Positions 19,090-28,288 of a stretch of 46,771 nucleotides of DNA are shown piece after piece. Position 1 is the stretch's first letter. The number at the start of each line of letters is the position of its first letter. The notes under the pieces are model-generated. The model was given only the letters and a program-made list of their open reading frames with translations. It made no database searches and was not told the DNA's origin. A program made the translations under genes and the position numbers. This DNA is from Bacteroidota bacterium (GTDB lineage: Bacteria > Bacteroidota > Bacteroidia > Bacteroidales > CAIWKO01): NCBI GenBank assembly GCA_037133915.1, contig JBAXND010000007.1:68085-114855 (forward strand), read 5' to 3'.

Positions 19090-20709
19090 ATGAAAACTAA
19101 TATACTCAGGATTTTTCGGGGAAAGAGTGGCTATTTAATTCCAATATTTTTCCTGTATTTTTCGTTATTCAGTTTAACGGTAAAATCACAGGGTGTTGGA
19201 ATAAATTCCGCTGGTGCACCCTCTGATACATCTGCAATGCTTGATATTAAAAGCACTACGAAAGGATTGCTGATTCCCCGAATGACAATTGCGCAAAGAA
19301 ATGCAATCGTACTTCCGGCAAACGGATTACTAATTTACAACACCGACTGCAATAATATCAATTATAATGCAGGAACACCCACAGCGCCCAATTGGCTTCC
19401 GGTAAATTCGCCGCTCACCTTATCCGCACCGGGTTCAATCAGTGGTCAGACAACCGTTTGTCAAAATCAGGCAGGTGTAATCTACTCAATTTCGCCTGTA
19501 CCAGGCGCATTGTCATATGTATGGACAGTTCCTTCCGGCGCAACTATTACATCAGGTCAAGGAGGCACAACAATCACGGTGACATTCGGTACTTCTAACG
19601 GCGACATCTGTGTATATGCTTCCAACAACTGCGGAAACAGCCCTGCTACCTGTACTGCAATTACAATTACAACTCCGCCCTCGTCAGCCTTCTCGTGGTC
19701 TCCGACATCCCCGGCACCTTCGCAAACATGTACGTTTACACCTTCCGTTACTGGCGCCGGTTATTCATGGAACTTTCAGGGTGGCTCTCCGAGTACAAGT
19801 ACCGTTCAGAATCCTTCTGTAACCTGGGCTTCAACCGGCACGTTCGCGGTTACACTTGTTGTTAATCAGGGTGGATGCGTATCGACAACAACATCCAATA
19901 ATCTGACCGTGACAAGCTGCTCTCACGGAACCGTTACTTTTAATGCAAACGGAAGTTATAATACAGGCAGCGTGCAAACCTGGACTGTGCCAGTTTCGGC
20001 ATGCTCCATAACTATTGAAGCATGGGGCGCTCAGGGCGGAAATACTACTCAGGCAGGTAGCAAAGGAGCACGCATGCGCGGCGATTTTTCAACAATCGCA
20101 GGGCAATCATTATCAATCATTGTCGGACAGCAGGGCGAGAGCAGATCAAGTTATGACGGCGGCGGTGGCGGTGGCACTTTTGTCTGGCTCACCTCGAACA
20201 GCACTCCGCTTATAATTGCCGGCGGCGGCGGCGGCGGTGGTGGCGGCAACGGAGTACCGTCAACATGGGTCGGAATAGATGGTGTAACTTCAAATAATGG
20301 AACGAACGGAAATTCTGCAACTCAGGGTGCCGGTGTCAACGGCAACGGAGGCAGCAGCGCAACAGGCTCATACTGGGCAAGCGGAGGCAGTGGTTGGTAT
20401 TCAGTGGGAAATGCCGGAAGCGGTTGTTCCAACACATCAACCGGAGGTAATACGCCACTATCAGGCGGCGCAGGAGGAACCTGGGGCGGCGACTATGGAT
20501 ACAATGGCAATGGTGGTTATGGCGGTGGTGGTGGTGCACAGGGCGCCTGCAACTGCGCCGGTGGTGGCGGCGGTGGCGGTTATTCGGGTGGTGGTCCCGG
20601 CGCAAACTGCAATGGTGGCGGTGGTGGCGGCTCTTACAACACCGGAACCAACCAATCAAACAGCCCGGGTATTCAAACAGGTAATGGAATGGTTACAATA
20701 AGCTGGTAA
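19090..20709 (+). CDS. Secreted PKD-like/glycine-rich domain protein, paralogue 1
   Basis: A 539-residue protein. The signal peptide ends near VKSQ (about residue 34), followed by the Bacteroidota opening GVGINSAGAPSDTSAMLDIK and KGLLIPRMTIAQRNAI. Two PKD-like domains come next (about residues 112-196 and 197-276, the second containing YSWNFQGGSPS). A C-terminal glycine-rich domain (about 278-539) follows, containing QTWTVP, IEAWGAQGG, LSIIVGQQGE, GGGGGGTFVW, PLIIAGGGGG, long Gly runs and final GNGMVTISW. The protein ends with that domain; no type IX sorting domain is visible. The glycine-rich domain is homologous to those of the neighbour at 20800 and the giant gene at 36187. A role in adhesion or matrix is inference. 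Confidence 0.85.
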   Translation: MKTNILRIFRGKSGYLIPIFFLYFSLFSLTVKSQGVGINSAGAPSDTSAMLDIKSTTKGLLIPRMTIAQRNAIVLPANGLLIYNTDCNNINYNAGTPTAPNWLPVNSPLTLSAPGSISGQTTVCQNQAGVIYSISPVPGALSYVWTVPSGATITSGQGGTTITVTFGTSNGDICVYASNNCGNSPATCTAITITTPPSSAFSWSPTSPAPSQTCTFTPSVTGAGYSWNFQGGSPSTSTVQNPSVTWASTGTFAVTLVVNQGGCVSTTTSNNLTVTSCSHGTVTFNANGSYNTGSVQTWTVPVSACSITIEAWGAQGGNTTQAGSKGARMRGDFSTIAGQSLSIIVGQQGESRSSYDGGGGGGTFVWLTSNSTPLIIAGGGGGGGGGNGVPSTWVGIDGVTSNNGTNGNSATQGAGVNGNGGSSATGSYWASGGSGWYSVGNAGSGCSNTSTGGNTPLSGGAGGTWGGDYGYNGNGGYGGGGGAQGACNCAGGGGGGGYSGGGPGANCNGGGGGGSYNTGTNQSNSPGIQTGNGMVTISW

Positions 20710-20724
20710 TGATAATTAACAGAA

Positions 20725-20753
20725 TTGCTCCAACATATTTCTGTATAACTTTG
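20725..20753 (+). promoter_or_regulatory. Full Bacteroidota promoter of the second glycine-rich gene
   Basis: TTG at 20725-20727 and TAACTTTG at 20746-20753 are separated by 18 bases, a good -33/-7 pair. Transcription would start near 20760, about 40 bases before the ATG at 20800, so this gene need not depend on its upstream paralogue. Confidence 0.6.
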
Positions 20754-20799
20754 CATAATAAATTCCAATGCGATAAAATATTATAATTATTTAATCATC

Positions 20800-22398
20800 A
20801 TGATAAAAATGTGTAAGCGTTCAGCAACAAAAAAAATCAATCTTTCATTTTTTATCTTTTTCATGGTTTTTTCAGTCTGGTCAAATTCATTGAGGGCTCA
20901 AGGTGTCGGATTAAATACGTCAGGCGCTCCGGGTGACACTTCGGCCATGCTTGACGTAAAAAGCACCAATAAAGGCATGCTTATTCCGCGAATGACGACA
21001 GCTCAGCGCAATGCAATAATTCTTCCCGCGAAAGGATTGATGATTTACAATCTGGATTGCGATAATTTCAATTATAATGCAGGAACACCGGCGCTTCCGA
21101 ATTGGGTTGCTCTGAATGCGGCAATCACACTTCAGGCTCCGGGACCCATCAGCGGCTCCACCACAGTATGCCCTTCACAAACAGGACTTACATATTCAAT
21201 CGCACCGGTACCGGGTGCAACCACATATTCATGGACCATGCCCGCCGGTGCAACACTGGTATCAGGACAGGGAACCACATCAATTATCGTTGATTTCGGA
21301 ACCACCTCGGGCAGTATATGTGTAATTGCAGGAAATGCCTGTGGGTCGAGCAGTCAGACCTGCGTTTTGGTAAACGTTACCCAAACCCCTTCCTCTGCAT
21401 TCACCTGGACTCCTTTATCACCATCCATCGGACAAAGCACAACTTTTACTCCTTCCATAAGCGGAGCAACTTACAGTTGGACTTTTCAAAACGGAACACC
21501 GGCAACGAGCAACCTCCAAAACCCGGCTGTTGTCTGGAATGCACAGGGCACCTACGATGCATCACTCACAATAAGCCTGAATGGCTGCACCTCAAGTTCC
21601 ACAACACAGCAGATTGTAGTGGGCAACTGCCCTCATTCGAGCCAGACATTTTCTTACACAGGCAGCATGCAAACATGGACTGTTCCCACCTGCATTACTT
21701 CAATAACCCTTGATATGGCAGGTGCAAAGGGTGGCATTGGAAGCAACAGCGCAGCAGCAGGTCTTGGCGGTCGGGTTCAGGCAACACTGCCCGTAACACC
21801 CGGGAACACTATCAATATTTTTGTTGGCGGTTCAGGTCTCGATGATGTAAATGGCTCTTCAGCCCTTCCCGGAGGATACAACGGCGGCGGAATTGCAAAT
21901 GGCGAGCCTCAATACACTTACTATGGAGGAGGCAGTGGCGGTGGTGCATCAGATATCCGCATAGGAGGAACATCATTAAACGACCGCAAGATTGTTGCAG
22001 GTGGCGGCGGTGGCGGTGGCGCTGACGGATGCACGGCAAATGCCCTGATTGGTGGTCACGGAGGAGGAACAACCGGCCTGCCCGGCGGACCGGGAAATTT
22101 ATGCAGCTGTAATCCCAGTGGGCAAGGTGGAACACCATCGGCAGGTGGAGCCAAAGGCGACTGGGGCTGCACATGCAATGCCACAGCGGGCACTTTTGGT
22201 ATCGGAGGTGATAGCAATTCAACCGGTTGTGGCGGACCTACCGGCGGCGGCGGCGGTGGCGGCGGTTGGTATGGTGGCGGCGGTGGCGGACTCGGTGGCG
22301 GTGGCGGAGGAAGCAGTTATACAGACCCCGGCGCAACCAATGTAACCCACACACAGGGATATCAATCAGGGAATGGTTATGTGACAATTACCTGGTAG
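20800..22398 (+). CDS. Secreted PKD-like/glycine-rich domain protein, paralogue 2
   Basis: A 532-residue tandem paralogue of the protein at 19090, with the same order: a signal peptide (ending near LRAQ), GVGLNTSGAPGDTSAMLDVK with KGMLIPRMTTAQRNAI, two PKD-like domains (about residues 112-275), and a glycine-rich domain (about 278-532) with QTWTVP, LDMAGAKGG, INIFVGGSG, GGGASDIRIGG, KIVAGGGGGGG, GGWYGGGGGG and final GNGYVTITW. Its glycine-rich domain is of the ASDIRIGG subtype seen in most repeats of the giant gene, whereas paralogue 1 is of the TFVW subtype. Five Cys residues in the Gly-rich part could form disulfides. It ends in the domain itself, with no sorting tail. Confidence 0.85.
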   Translation: MIKMCKRSATKKINLSFFIFFMVFSVWSNSLRAQGVGLNTSGAPGDTSAMLDVKSTNKGMLIPRMTTAQRNAIILPAKGLMIYNLDCDNFNYNAGTPALPNWVALNAAITLQAPGPISGSTTVCPSQTGLTYSIAPVPGATTYSWTMPAGATLVSGQGTTSIIVDFGTTSGSICVIAGNACGSSSQTCVLVNVTQTPSSAFTWTPLSPSIGQSTTFTPSISGATYSWTFQNGTPATSNLQNPAVVWNAQGTYDASLTISLNGCTSSSTTQQIVVGNCPHSSQTFSYTGSMQTWTVPTCITSITLDMAGAKGGIGSNSAAAGLGGRVQATLPVTPGNTINIFVGGSGLDDVNGSSALPGGYNGGGIANGEPQYTYYGGGSGGGASDIRIGGTSLNDRKIVAGGGGGGGADGCTANALIGGHGGGTTGLPGGPGNLCSCNPSGQGGTPSAGGAKGDWGCTCNATAGTFGIGGDSNSTGCGGPTGGGGGGGGWYGGGGGGLGGGGGGSSYTDPGATNVTHTQGYQSGNGYVTITW

Positions 22399-22438
22399 GC
22401 GTTCTGATAATGAAAATGGAATTGCTGCGGCGAATCTT

Positions 22439-22455
22439 GTGATTTATCAAATCAC
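22439..22455. terminator. Small hairpin between convergent genes
   Basis: GTGATTT-ATC-AAATCAC is a perfect 7-bp inverted repeat with a 3-base loop, placed between the ends of the second glycine-rich gene and the symporter gene. There is no T-tract, so it is at best a weak bidirectional terminator. Confidence 0.3.
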
Positions 22456-22467
22456 CCATTGGAAATT

Positions 22468-23865
22468 CTATTCCTGTAGTTTCTCGGCACTGAAGTTACG
22501 CGCAGCTTCATAATCGAATTCATTTTCCCATCGGGCTACAACAACGGTAGCCAGACAGTTGCCTATCACATTCACGGAAGTTCGCGCCATATCCATAAGC
22601 TCATCAATCCCGAGAATAATAAAAATAGGCATTACCGGCAGGCCAAAGCTGGCGGCAGTACCGAGCAATATTACCAGCGATGCTCTGGGCACTCCTGCCA
22701 CGCCTTTGCTGGTAAGCATCAACGTAAGTACGATGACGAGCTGCCTGTCGAACGGAAGATGAATCCCCGACACCTGAGCTACAAAAATTGTTGCCAGTGA
22801 AAGGTATAACGTAGTGCCATCCAGATTAAAACTATAACCAGTCGGCATCACAAAAGCAACAATTTTACGTGGCACACCAAATTTTTCCATTGCTTCCATG
22901 GCACGCGGCAGTGCCGACTCAGAACTTGTTGTGGCGAAAGCAATGCTTGCAGGCTCTGAAACCGCCCTGATAAAATTACGCACCGGAATTTTCAATATTA
23001 ACGCTATTGGCAATAATACGCCCAGCAAAAAAACGGTCAGCGCCACATACAGTGTTGCCAGCAACTGAAACAGGTTCACTAATATCCCAAGCCCCATATG
23101 CCCCACAGTATAAGCAATGGCAGCAAAAACCGCCAAAGGCGCAAGGTACATTACCAGATTTGTGAACTTGAACATAGTTTCCGACAAACTTTCGGTGAAA
23201 CGCAGCATCGGGCTGCGATGCTTTTCTTTAAGCATTGCAACGGCAATTCCAAACAGTATACTGAAAATCACAATCTGCAGCACCTGACCTTCAAAAACAG
23301 ATTTCGCAATGTTCTCAGGAAATGCATGCAGAATAAGGTCTTCAGTCGTTTGCGCTTTAACGTCTGCAATTGCTGTTCCCGGAGCGGCTGCAGGAAGTAT
23401 TACACCAACGCCTGCCTTCCCGATGTTTATCGCAGCCAGTCCGATGAATAACGCAATCGTGGAAACAATTTCAAAATAAAGCAGTGATTTCCAGCCCATG
23501 CGTCCCACCTGTTTGAGATTAGAATGGCCGGCAATACCCACCACCAGTGTTGCAAAAAGCAAGGGCGCAATGATTGTTTTTATTAAATTCAGGAAAATTT
23601 TACTGATAACCTGAAGATGAATGGCAACAGAAGGAACATCGTGACCAAATTCAGCACCCAGCAACATACTCACAAGAATCCATGTTGTGAGAGAGTTCTT
23701 GCGGAAAGCATACCAGATCACCGTCGCCAGAGCACACCACCTGCTTACCAGCAGCACAATATGACCCGAATTAAATATTTGGTAAAAAGTGAGGAGATTC
23801 AATACAGATACGATGGTAAACACCGAGAACAACAGCAGTAAAAACGTTCTTGTTGAAATCTTCAT
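22468..23865 (-). CDS. Dicarboxylate/amino acid:cation symporter (DAACS family)
   Basis: A 465-residue inner-membrane symporter of the GltP/DctA family. It has about eight transmembrane helices plus two re-entrant hairpins; the family signatures are visible: TTSSESALPRAMEAMEKFGV (serine-rich HP1), the SFNLDGTTLYLS segment of TM7, and KGVAGVPRASLVILLGT (HP2). Family members import glutamate, aspartate or C4-dicarboxylates with Na+ or H+; which one cannot be determined here. It has its own promoter with an overlapping inverted repeat and is not in an evident operon. Confidence 0.93.
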   Translation of the reverse strand: MKISTRTFLLLLFSVFTIVSVLNLLTFYQIFNSGHIVLLVSRWCALATVIWYAFRKNSLTTWILVSMLLGAEFGHDVPSVAIHLQVISKIFLNLIKTIIAPLLFATLVVGIAGHSNLKQVGRMGWKSLLYFEIVSTIALFIGLAAINIGKAGVGVILPAAAPGTAIADVKAQTTEDLILHAFPENIAKSVFEGQVLQIVIFSILFGIAVAMLKEKHRSPMLRFTESLSETMFKFTNLVMYLAPLAVFAAIAYTVGHMGLGILVNLFQLLATLYVALTVFLLGVLLPIALILKIPVRNFIRAVSEPASIAFATTSSESALPRAMEAMEKFGVPRKIVAFVMPTGYSFNLDGTTLYLSLATIFVAQVSGIHLPFDRQLVIVLTLMLTSKGVAGVPRASLVILLGTAASFGLPVMPIFIILGIDELMDMARTSVNVIGNCLATVVVARWENEFDYEAARNFSAEKLQE

Positions 23866-23880
23866 CCGCAGGCAAATTAT

Positions 23881-23907
23881 TGAGAAAATTGTTTCTCATC
23901 AAAAATA
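23881..23907 (-). promoter_or_regulatory. Symporter promoter with overlapping operator-like palindrome
   Basis: The -7 box on the minus strand is TATTTTTG (23900-23907), 35 bases upstream of the symporter ATG. Immediately downstream, covering the expected start of transcription, lies the perfect inverted repeat TGAGAAA-ATTG-TTTCTCA (23881-23898). The position suits a repressor operator; the cognate regulator is unknown. Confidence 0.45.
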
Positions 23908-24008
23908 TTAAAAAGCCTGATTGGATGAGTAAAATATTATTATTTTCACAAAGTGATATTTATACCGTCATTTTTATCTAACAATTTTATTTACAATTAG
24001 TTAAAAAT

Positions 24009-25277
24009 ATGAAGAAACTTCTCATCATACTGCTCGTTTTAACAGCGCCGGCAACAAAAGCCGCATTTGAAGATTATTTTGAAAACAAAACGCTGCGCAT
24101 CGATTATTTTCACACCGGAAATCATGAATCAGACATTTACTCCATTGATGAACTGATACAGGAACCTTTCTGGGGAGGCTCAAAAGTAAACCTCATTGAT
24201 ATTTTCGACTACGGCAAGTACAAATTCATGGTGTATGATGTTGCCACAAGTCAGCTCATTTATTCGCGCACTTACGCAACCTTATTTTCTGAATGGCAAA
24301 CCACCGACGAAGCAAAACTAACCATGAAGACTTTTTCGGAAACCGTGGTCTGTCCTTTTCCTAAAAAAGATATTCGCTGCGAATTTTATACGCGCAACAA
24401 AAAGGGATTGTGGGAAAAGAAGTGGGAATATGCAGTTGACCCGAAAAACATGTTCATCTCCACCGAACGCAGACAGGAATATCCTGTCAAAGACATTTTA
24501 AATAACGGTGATCCCGATAAAAAGGTTGATATTGTAATCATTCCGGAAGGATACAGCAAAGATGAGATGGACAAATTTAAAAACGATGCTGAAAAATTTA
24601 CCGGCTATCTGTTTAAAGCATCGCCCTATAAGGAGAATAAAAAGAAATTCAACGTACGCATGGTAATGGCGCCTTCTCCCGAATCAGGAACCGATGTTCC
24701 CGGAAAAGGTGTATGGAAGAAAACCCTTGTGGGAACCAGCTTCTATACATTCGGCACAGAGCGCTACCTTATGACAAGCGACAACAAAGACCTGCGCGAT
24801 GTGGCATCAAACGCGCCCTACGATCAAATATACATCATCGTAAACACCAGCATTTACGGCGGAGGAGCCATCTATAATCACTATGCCATTGCCATCAGCG
24901 ATAACCTTTATGGCGAATATGTTTTTACCCACGAATTCGGGCATGCATTTGCAGGGTTGGGTGATGAATACTATGATTCGGAAACATCTTACAATGAGTT
25001 CTATCCCCTTGATGTTGAACCGCCCGATCCCAATCTTACCACCATGGTTGATTTCGATAAAAAATGGAAAAACCTGATTGATAAAGACACACCCATTCCG
25101 ACACCATCGGATGATCAATACCGGAACAAAGTGGGCGTATTCGAAGGCGGCGGCTATGTAAACAAAGGTGTTTACCGCCCTTCTTATGACTGCACCATGA
25201 AGTCCATATCGGTAAATAATTTCTGCCCGGTATGCAAACTTTCAATTCAGAAAATGATTGATTTCTATACAAAATAG
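24009..25277 (+). CDS. M64-family (IgA peptidase-like) zinc metallopeptidase
   Basis: A 422-residue exported protein with a short signal peptide (MKKLLIILLVLTAPATKA). An N-terminal beta-rich domain (about residues 20-150) is followed by the peptidase domain beginning near VDIVIIPEGYSKDEMDKF. The zinc site is HEFGH (His308, Glu309, His312), followed by AFAGLGDEYYD, as in peptidase family M64. The C-terminus has CTMKSISVNNFCPVCKL, whose cysteines probably form disulfides. Length equals that of Bacteroides M64 proteins (about 425). Although the family is named after a Clostridium IgA protease, the substrates of Bacteroidota members are largely unknown. It is monocistronic. Confidence 0.92.
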   Translation: MKKLLIILLVLTAPATKAAFEDYFENKTLRIDYFHTGNHESDIYSIDELIQEPFWGGSKVNLIDIFDYGKYKFMVYDVATSQLIYSRTYATLFSEWQTTDEAKLTMKTFSETVVCPFPKKDIRCEFYTRNKKGLWEKKWEYAVDPKNMFISTERRQEYPVKDILNNGDPDKKVDIVIIPEGYSKDEMDKFKNDAEKFTGYLFKASPYKENKKKFNVRMVMAPSPESGTDVPGKGVWKKTLVGTSFYTFGTERYLMTSDNKDLRDVASNAPYDQIYIIVNTSIYGGGAIYNHYAIAISDNLYGEYVFTHEFGHAFAGLGDEYYDSETSYNEFYPLDVEPPDPNLTTMVDFDKKWKNLIDKDTPIPTPSDDQYRNKVGVFEGGGYVNKGVYRPSYDCTMKSISVNNFCPVCKLSIQKMIDFYTK

Positions 25278-25350
25278 CAGCATTCTGTAATTAACTCATG
25301 TTAATTATAAACAACGTAAATTAATTTATATTAACGAACAATTTATACCA

Positions 25351-25356
25351 AAGGAG
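25351..25356 (+). promoter_or_regulatory. Strong ribosome binding site of ptb
   Basis: AAGGAG eight bases before the ATG at 25365 is one of few clear Shine-Dalgarno sequences in the window, consistent with high expression of a fermentation enzyme. Confidence 0.5.
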
Positions 25357-25364
25357 ATTCAAAA

Positions 25365-26273
25365 ATGCCAATTACCAAATTAAACCAAATGTTCGATTCC
25401 CTCAAAAGCAGGGAACGCAAAAGATTAGTTGCAGCCTACGCGAACGATGCACATACCATAGGAGCCATCAGCCAGGCTATAGATCTTGGTCTTGTTGAAG
25501 CTACCCTTGTTGGCGATGAAGCCACCATTAAACAGGTTTGCACCGAGCATAAAATTGACGTCAACAAATTCAGGATTGTACAGGAAGCTGACGAGATGAA
25601 AGCCACCATGAAAGCGGTAGAACTTGTCAACGCAGGCGAAGGAAATGTTCTCATGAAAGGCCTTGTTACTTCTGATAAATACATGCGCGCCATTCTGAAC
25701 AAGGAAAAAGGTCTGATGGAAAGCCCCAACGCTATTTTAAGCCATGTATCAGTGATTGAGAGTCCGATGTATCACAAACTGATGATTTGCTGTGACGTTG
25801 CAATTATACCTGCTCCGGATATCAAACAGAAAATTGCGATGGTGAATTACATGATCCGCACGGCACATGCACTGGATATTCCCAAGCCGAAAGTTGCGCT
25901 CATAGCTGCAACCGAGCAAATGTCGTTCGCAATGCCCGCCTGTGTAGATGCAGCCATCATTGCAAAAATGGGCGACCGTGGTCAAATCAAAGGCGCCGTT
26001 ATCGACGGTCCACTTGCTATTGATGTGGCTATTGACAAGGAAAGCTGCGAAATTAAAAAATTGGTAAGCCCCGTAGCAGGCGATGCCGATTGCTTGCTCT
26101 TCCCCAATATTGAAGCCGGAAACGTTTTCTTTAAAACCAATACCAAACTCGGCGGGTCTGAACTCGGAGCTGTTGTATTTGGAGCTAAAGTGCCCGCCAT
26201 TCTTACATCGCGCGGCGACAGCGAACTCACAAAACTTTATTCCATCGCGCTTGCCGCGATGATTGCAAAATAA
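25365..26273 (+). CDS. ptb: Phosphate butyryltransferase
   Basis: A 302-residue acyl-CoA:phosphate acyltransferase of the PTA/PTB superfamily, usual length. Family features: RLVAAYANDAHTIGAISQAI near the N-terminus, NVLMKGLVTSDKYMRAIL (about 105), LMICCDVAIIPAPD (about 145), VIDGPLAIDVAI (about 205), and the C-terminal DADCLLFPNIEAGNVFFKTN and GAVVFGAKVPAILTSRGDS. It converts butyryl-CoA (or branched-chain acyl-CoA) and phosphate to acyl-phosphate and CoA. Butyrate kinase follows after 65 bases, completing a substrate-level phosphorylation module, although an intrinsic terminator separates the two. Confidence 0.92.
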   Translation: MPITKLNQMFDSLKSRERKRLVAAYANDAHTIGAISQAIDLGLVEATLVGDEATIKQVCTEHKIDVNKFRIVQEADEMKATMKAVELVNAGEGNVLMKGLVTSDKYMRAILNKEKGLMESPNAILSHVSVIESPMYHKLMICCDVAIIPAPDIKQKIAMVNYMIRTAHALDIPKPKVALIAATEQMSFAMPACVDAAIIAKMGDRGQIKGAVIDGPLAIDVAIDKESCEIKKLVSPVAGDADCLLFPNIEAGNVFFKTNTKLGGSELGAVVFGAKVPAILTSRGDSELTKLYSIALAAMIAK

Positions 26274-26283
26274 TTTGCTTCAC

Positions 26284-26313
26284 CTCCCGGGCCGTTGTCC
26301 GGGAGTTTTTTTT
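26284..26313 (+). terminator. Intrinsic terminator between ptb and buk
   Basis: CTCCCGG (26284-26290) pairs with CCGGGAG (26299-26305) around an 8-base loop and is followed directly by eight T residues: a textbook rho-independent terminator, ten bases after the ptb stop codon. Confidence 0.85.
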
Positions 26314-26338
26314 ACAAACTTACCGCTTCATCATTTTT

Positions 26339-27415
26339 ATGGAAACGATAGGAATACTCGCGCTCAACCCAGGCTCCACATCTACCAAAATTGCTGTCTA
26401 TCACTCGGCAAATCCGGTTTTTGTGAAAACAATCAGACATACCAACGAAGAACTTTCGCAATTTGAAAAAATTACCGACCAGTTCCAGTTTCGCAAAGAT
26501 ATTATCCTTAAGCATCTGGCTGAAGCCGACATAAAACTTGAAAAAATCAAGGCCGTTGTTGGTCGCGGCGGACTGCTGAAACCCATTCATTCGGGCGTGT
26601 ATCCCGTGAACGAAGCCATGAAGCGCGATCTCATCAATAGTCCGTTTGGCGAACATGCAAGCAATCTGGGCGGCCTGATTGCCGACGACCTTGCCCGTTC
26701 GTTGCCCGATGCGAAAGCCTACATAGCAGACCCCGTTGTTGTTGACGAACTCGAAGATATTGCCCGTTTTTCGGGACATCCACTATTCAAACGCATCAGT
26801 ATCTTTCATGCACTGAATCACAAAGCCATTGCGCGAAGTCACGCCAAATCCATCATGCGTAAGTACGAAGATCTGAATTTGATTATAGTACATCTTGGAG
26901 GCGGCATCAGCGTAGGCGCACATCGAAAAGGACAGGTAGTTGATGTGAATCAGGCGCTGGATGGAAGCGGACCTTTTTCTCCGGAACGCGCAGGCACATT
27001 GCCTTCCGGAGATCTTGCACGTCTTTGTTTCAGCGGAAAATATACGTTGAAAGAGGTGATGAAAATGATTAAAGGCGAAGGTGGTATGGTTGCATTTCTG
27101 GGCACCAACAATGCATACGATGCAGAAATGAAAGCAATCGCCGGCGATGAATTTGCCACTGCTGTGTTTAAAGCTATGGCATATCAGGTATCGAAAGAAG
27201 TGGGTGCCATGTTCGCTGTTCTCAGAGGCGAAGTGGATGCCATTCTCATTACCGGCGGTATCGCGAACAGCAAATGGTTCGTGAACGATATCATTGACCG
27301 GGTGTATAAAATGGCGCCTACACACGTTTATCCGGGCGAGGACGAAATGAGCGCTCTGGCTTTAAATGGTCTGATGGTGCTCACCGGCGAGGTTACGCCG
27401 CGTGAGTATATATAA
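26339..27415 (+). CDS. buk: Butyrate kinase
   Basis: A 358-residue ASKHA-fold acyl kinase, usual length for Buk. It begins ILALNPGSTSTKIAVY (phosphate-binding loop 1), followed by VGRGGLLKPIHSGVY, ISIFHALNHKAIARSHA, IIVHLGGGISVGAHRKG (about 188), FSPERAGTLPSGDLARLC and ILITGGIANSKWF (about 305). It transfers phosphate from butyryl-phosphate (or isobutyryl/isovaleryl-phosphate) to ADP, giving ATP and the free acid. Only 25 bases separate it from the upstream terminator, with no room for a normal promoter, so expression must come by read-through or from inside ptb. Confidence 0.93.
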   Translation: METIGILALNPGSTSTKIAVYHSANPVFVKTIRHTNEELSQFEKITDQFQFRKDIILKHLAEADIKLEKIKAVVGRGGLLKPIHSGVYPVNEAMKRDLINSPFGEHASNLGGLIADDLARSLPDAKAYIADPVVVDELEDIARFSGHPLFKRISIFHALNHKAIARSHAKSIMRKYEDLNLIIVHLGGGISVGAHRKGQVVDVNQALDGSGPFSPERAGTLPSGDLARLCFSGKYTLKEVMKMIKGEGGMVAFLGTNNAYDAEMKAIAGDEFATAVFKAMAYQVSKEVGAMFAVLRGEVDAILITGGIANSKWFVNDIIDRVYKMAPTHVYPGEDEMSALALNGLMVLTGEVTPREYI

Positions 27416-27438
27416 AAGACGTTCTCAGCGATAATGAT

Positions 27439-27446
27439 TATTTTTG
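27439..27446 (+). promoter_or_regulatory. Bacteroidota -7 box of thyA
   Basis: TATTTTTG matches TAnnTTTG, 20 bases before the thyA ATG at 27466. It implies the thyA to folA run is transcribed separately from ptb-buk. Confidence 0.5.
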
Positions 27447-27465
27447 ACAATCAGAAGAACAATTC

Positions 27466-28260
27466 ATGAAACAATATCTCGATCTGCTTGATCATGTAAT
27501 CGCCCAGGGCACAGAAAAAAGTGACCGCACAGGTACGGGAACAACCAGTGTTTTCGGATATCAGATGCGTTTCTCTTTACAGCATGGATTCCCATTACTA
27601 ACAACTAAAAAAATTCATCTACGGTCTGTTATTTATGAATTATTGTGGTTCCTTCGAGGCGAAACCAATATTAAATTCTTAAATGATAATGGCGTATCGA
27701 TATGGAATGAGTGGGCCAATGAACAAGGCGACCTCGGTCCTGTATATGGCAGTCAGTGGCGCTCATGGCGCGGCAGCGATGGCAGTGTTACCGACCAGAT
27801 AAGCGAGGTAATGCACACCATCCGCACCAATCCCGATTCACGCAGAATGATAGTAAGCGCCTGGAACGTTGGCGAAATCAATAAAATGGCGCTCCCACCG
27901 TGTCATGCACTGTTTCAGTTTTATGTTGCCGACGGCACATTATCCTGTCAACTGTATCAGCGCAGCGCCGATATTTTTCTCGGAGTTCCCTTCAATATTG
28001 CATCATACGCGCTGCTCACAATGATGATGGCGCAGGTAACCGGACTCAAAGCAGGTGATTTTATTCATACTCTTGGTGATGCGCATCTTTATTCAAACCA
28101 CCGGGAACAGGCGTTGTTGCAGCTTTCGCGTGAACCACGTCCACTTCCATTGATGAAAATAAACAAAAACATTAACGACATTTTTTCATTTTCATTCAGC
28201 GATTTTGAATTATCGGATTACAATCCTCACCCGCACATCAAAGCAGAAATAGCCATTTGA
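27466..28260 (+). CDS. thyA: Thymidylate synthase
   Basis: 264 residues, the same length as the E. coli enzyme. It methylates dUMP to dTMP with methylenetetrahydrofolate, producing dihydrofolate. Visible are [18 protein letters not shown], the nucleophile Cys146 in [32 protein letters not shown] (dUMP-binding), and [12 protein letters not shown]. It is the first of four closely spaced plus-strand genes (gap of 28 bases to the MBOAT gene) ending in folA, which recycles the dihydrofolate it makes. Confidence 0.96.
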   Translation: MKQYLDLLDHVIAQGTEKSDRTGTGTTSVFGYQMRFSLQHGFPLLTTKKIHLRSVIYELLWFLRGETNIKFLNDNGVSIWNEWANEQGDLGPVYGSQWRSWRGSDGSVTDQISEVMHTIRTNPDSRRMIVSAWNVGEINKMALPPCHALFQFYVADGTLSCQLYQRSADIFLGVPFNIASYALLTMMMAQVTGLKAGDFIHTLGDAHLYSNHREQALLQLSREPRPLPLMKINKNINDIFSFSFSDFELSDYNPHPHIKAEIAI

Positions 28261-28288
28261 TAAGGGCTCTGTAAAACTTACTACACGT

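Noticed and set aside
26783..27325. A 180-codon minus-strand frame with many Cys and His residues
   Set aside because: It is antisense to the clear buk gene, and its residue content follows from buk codons.
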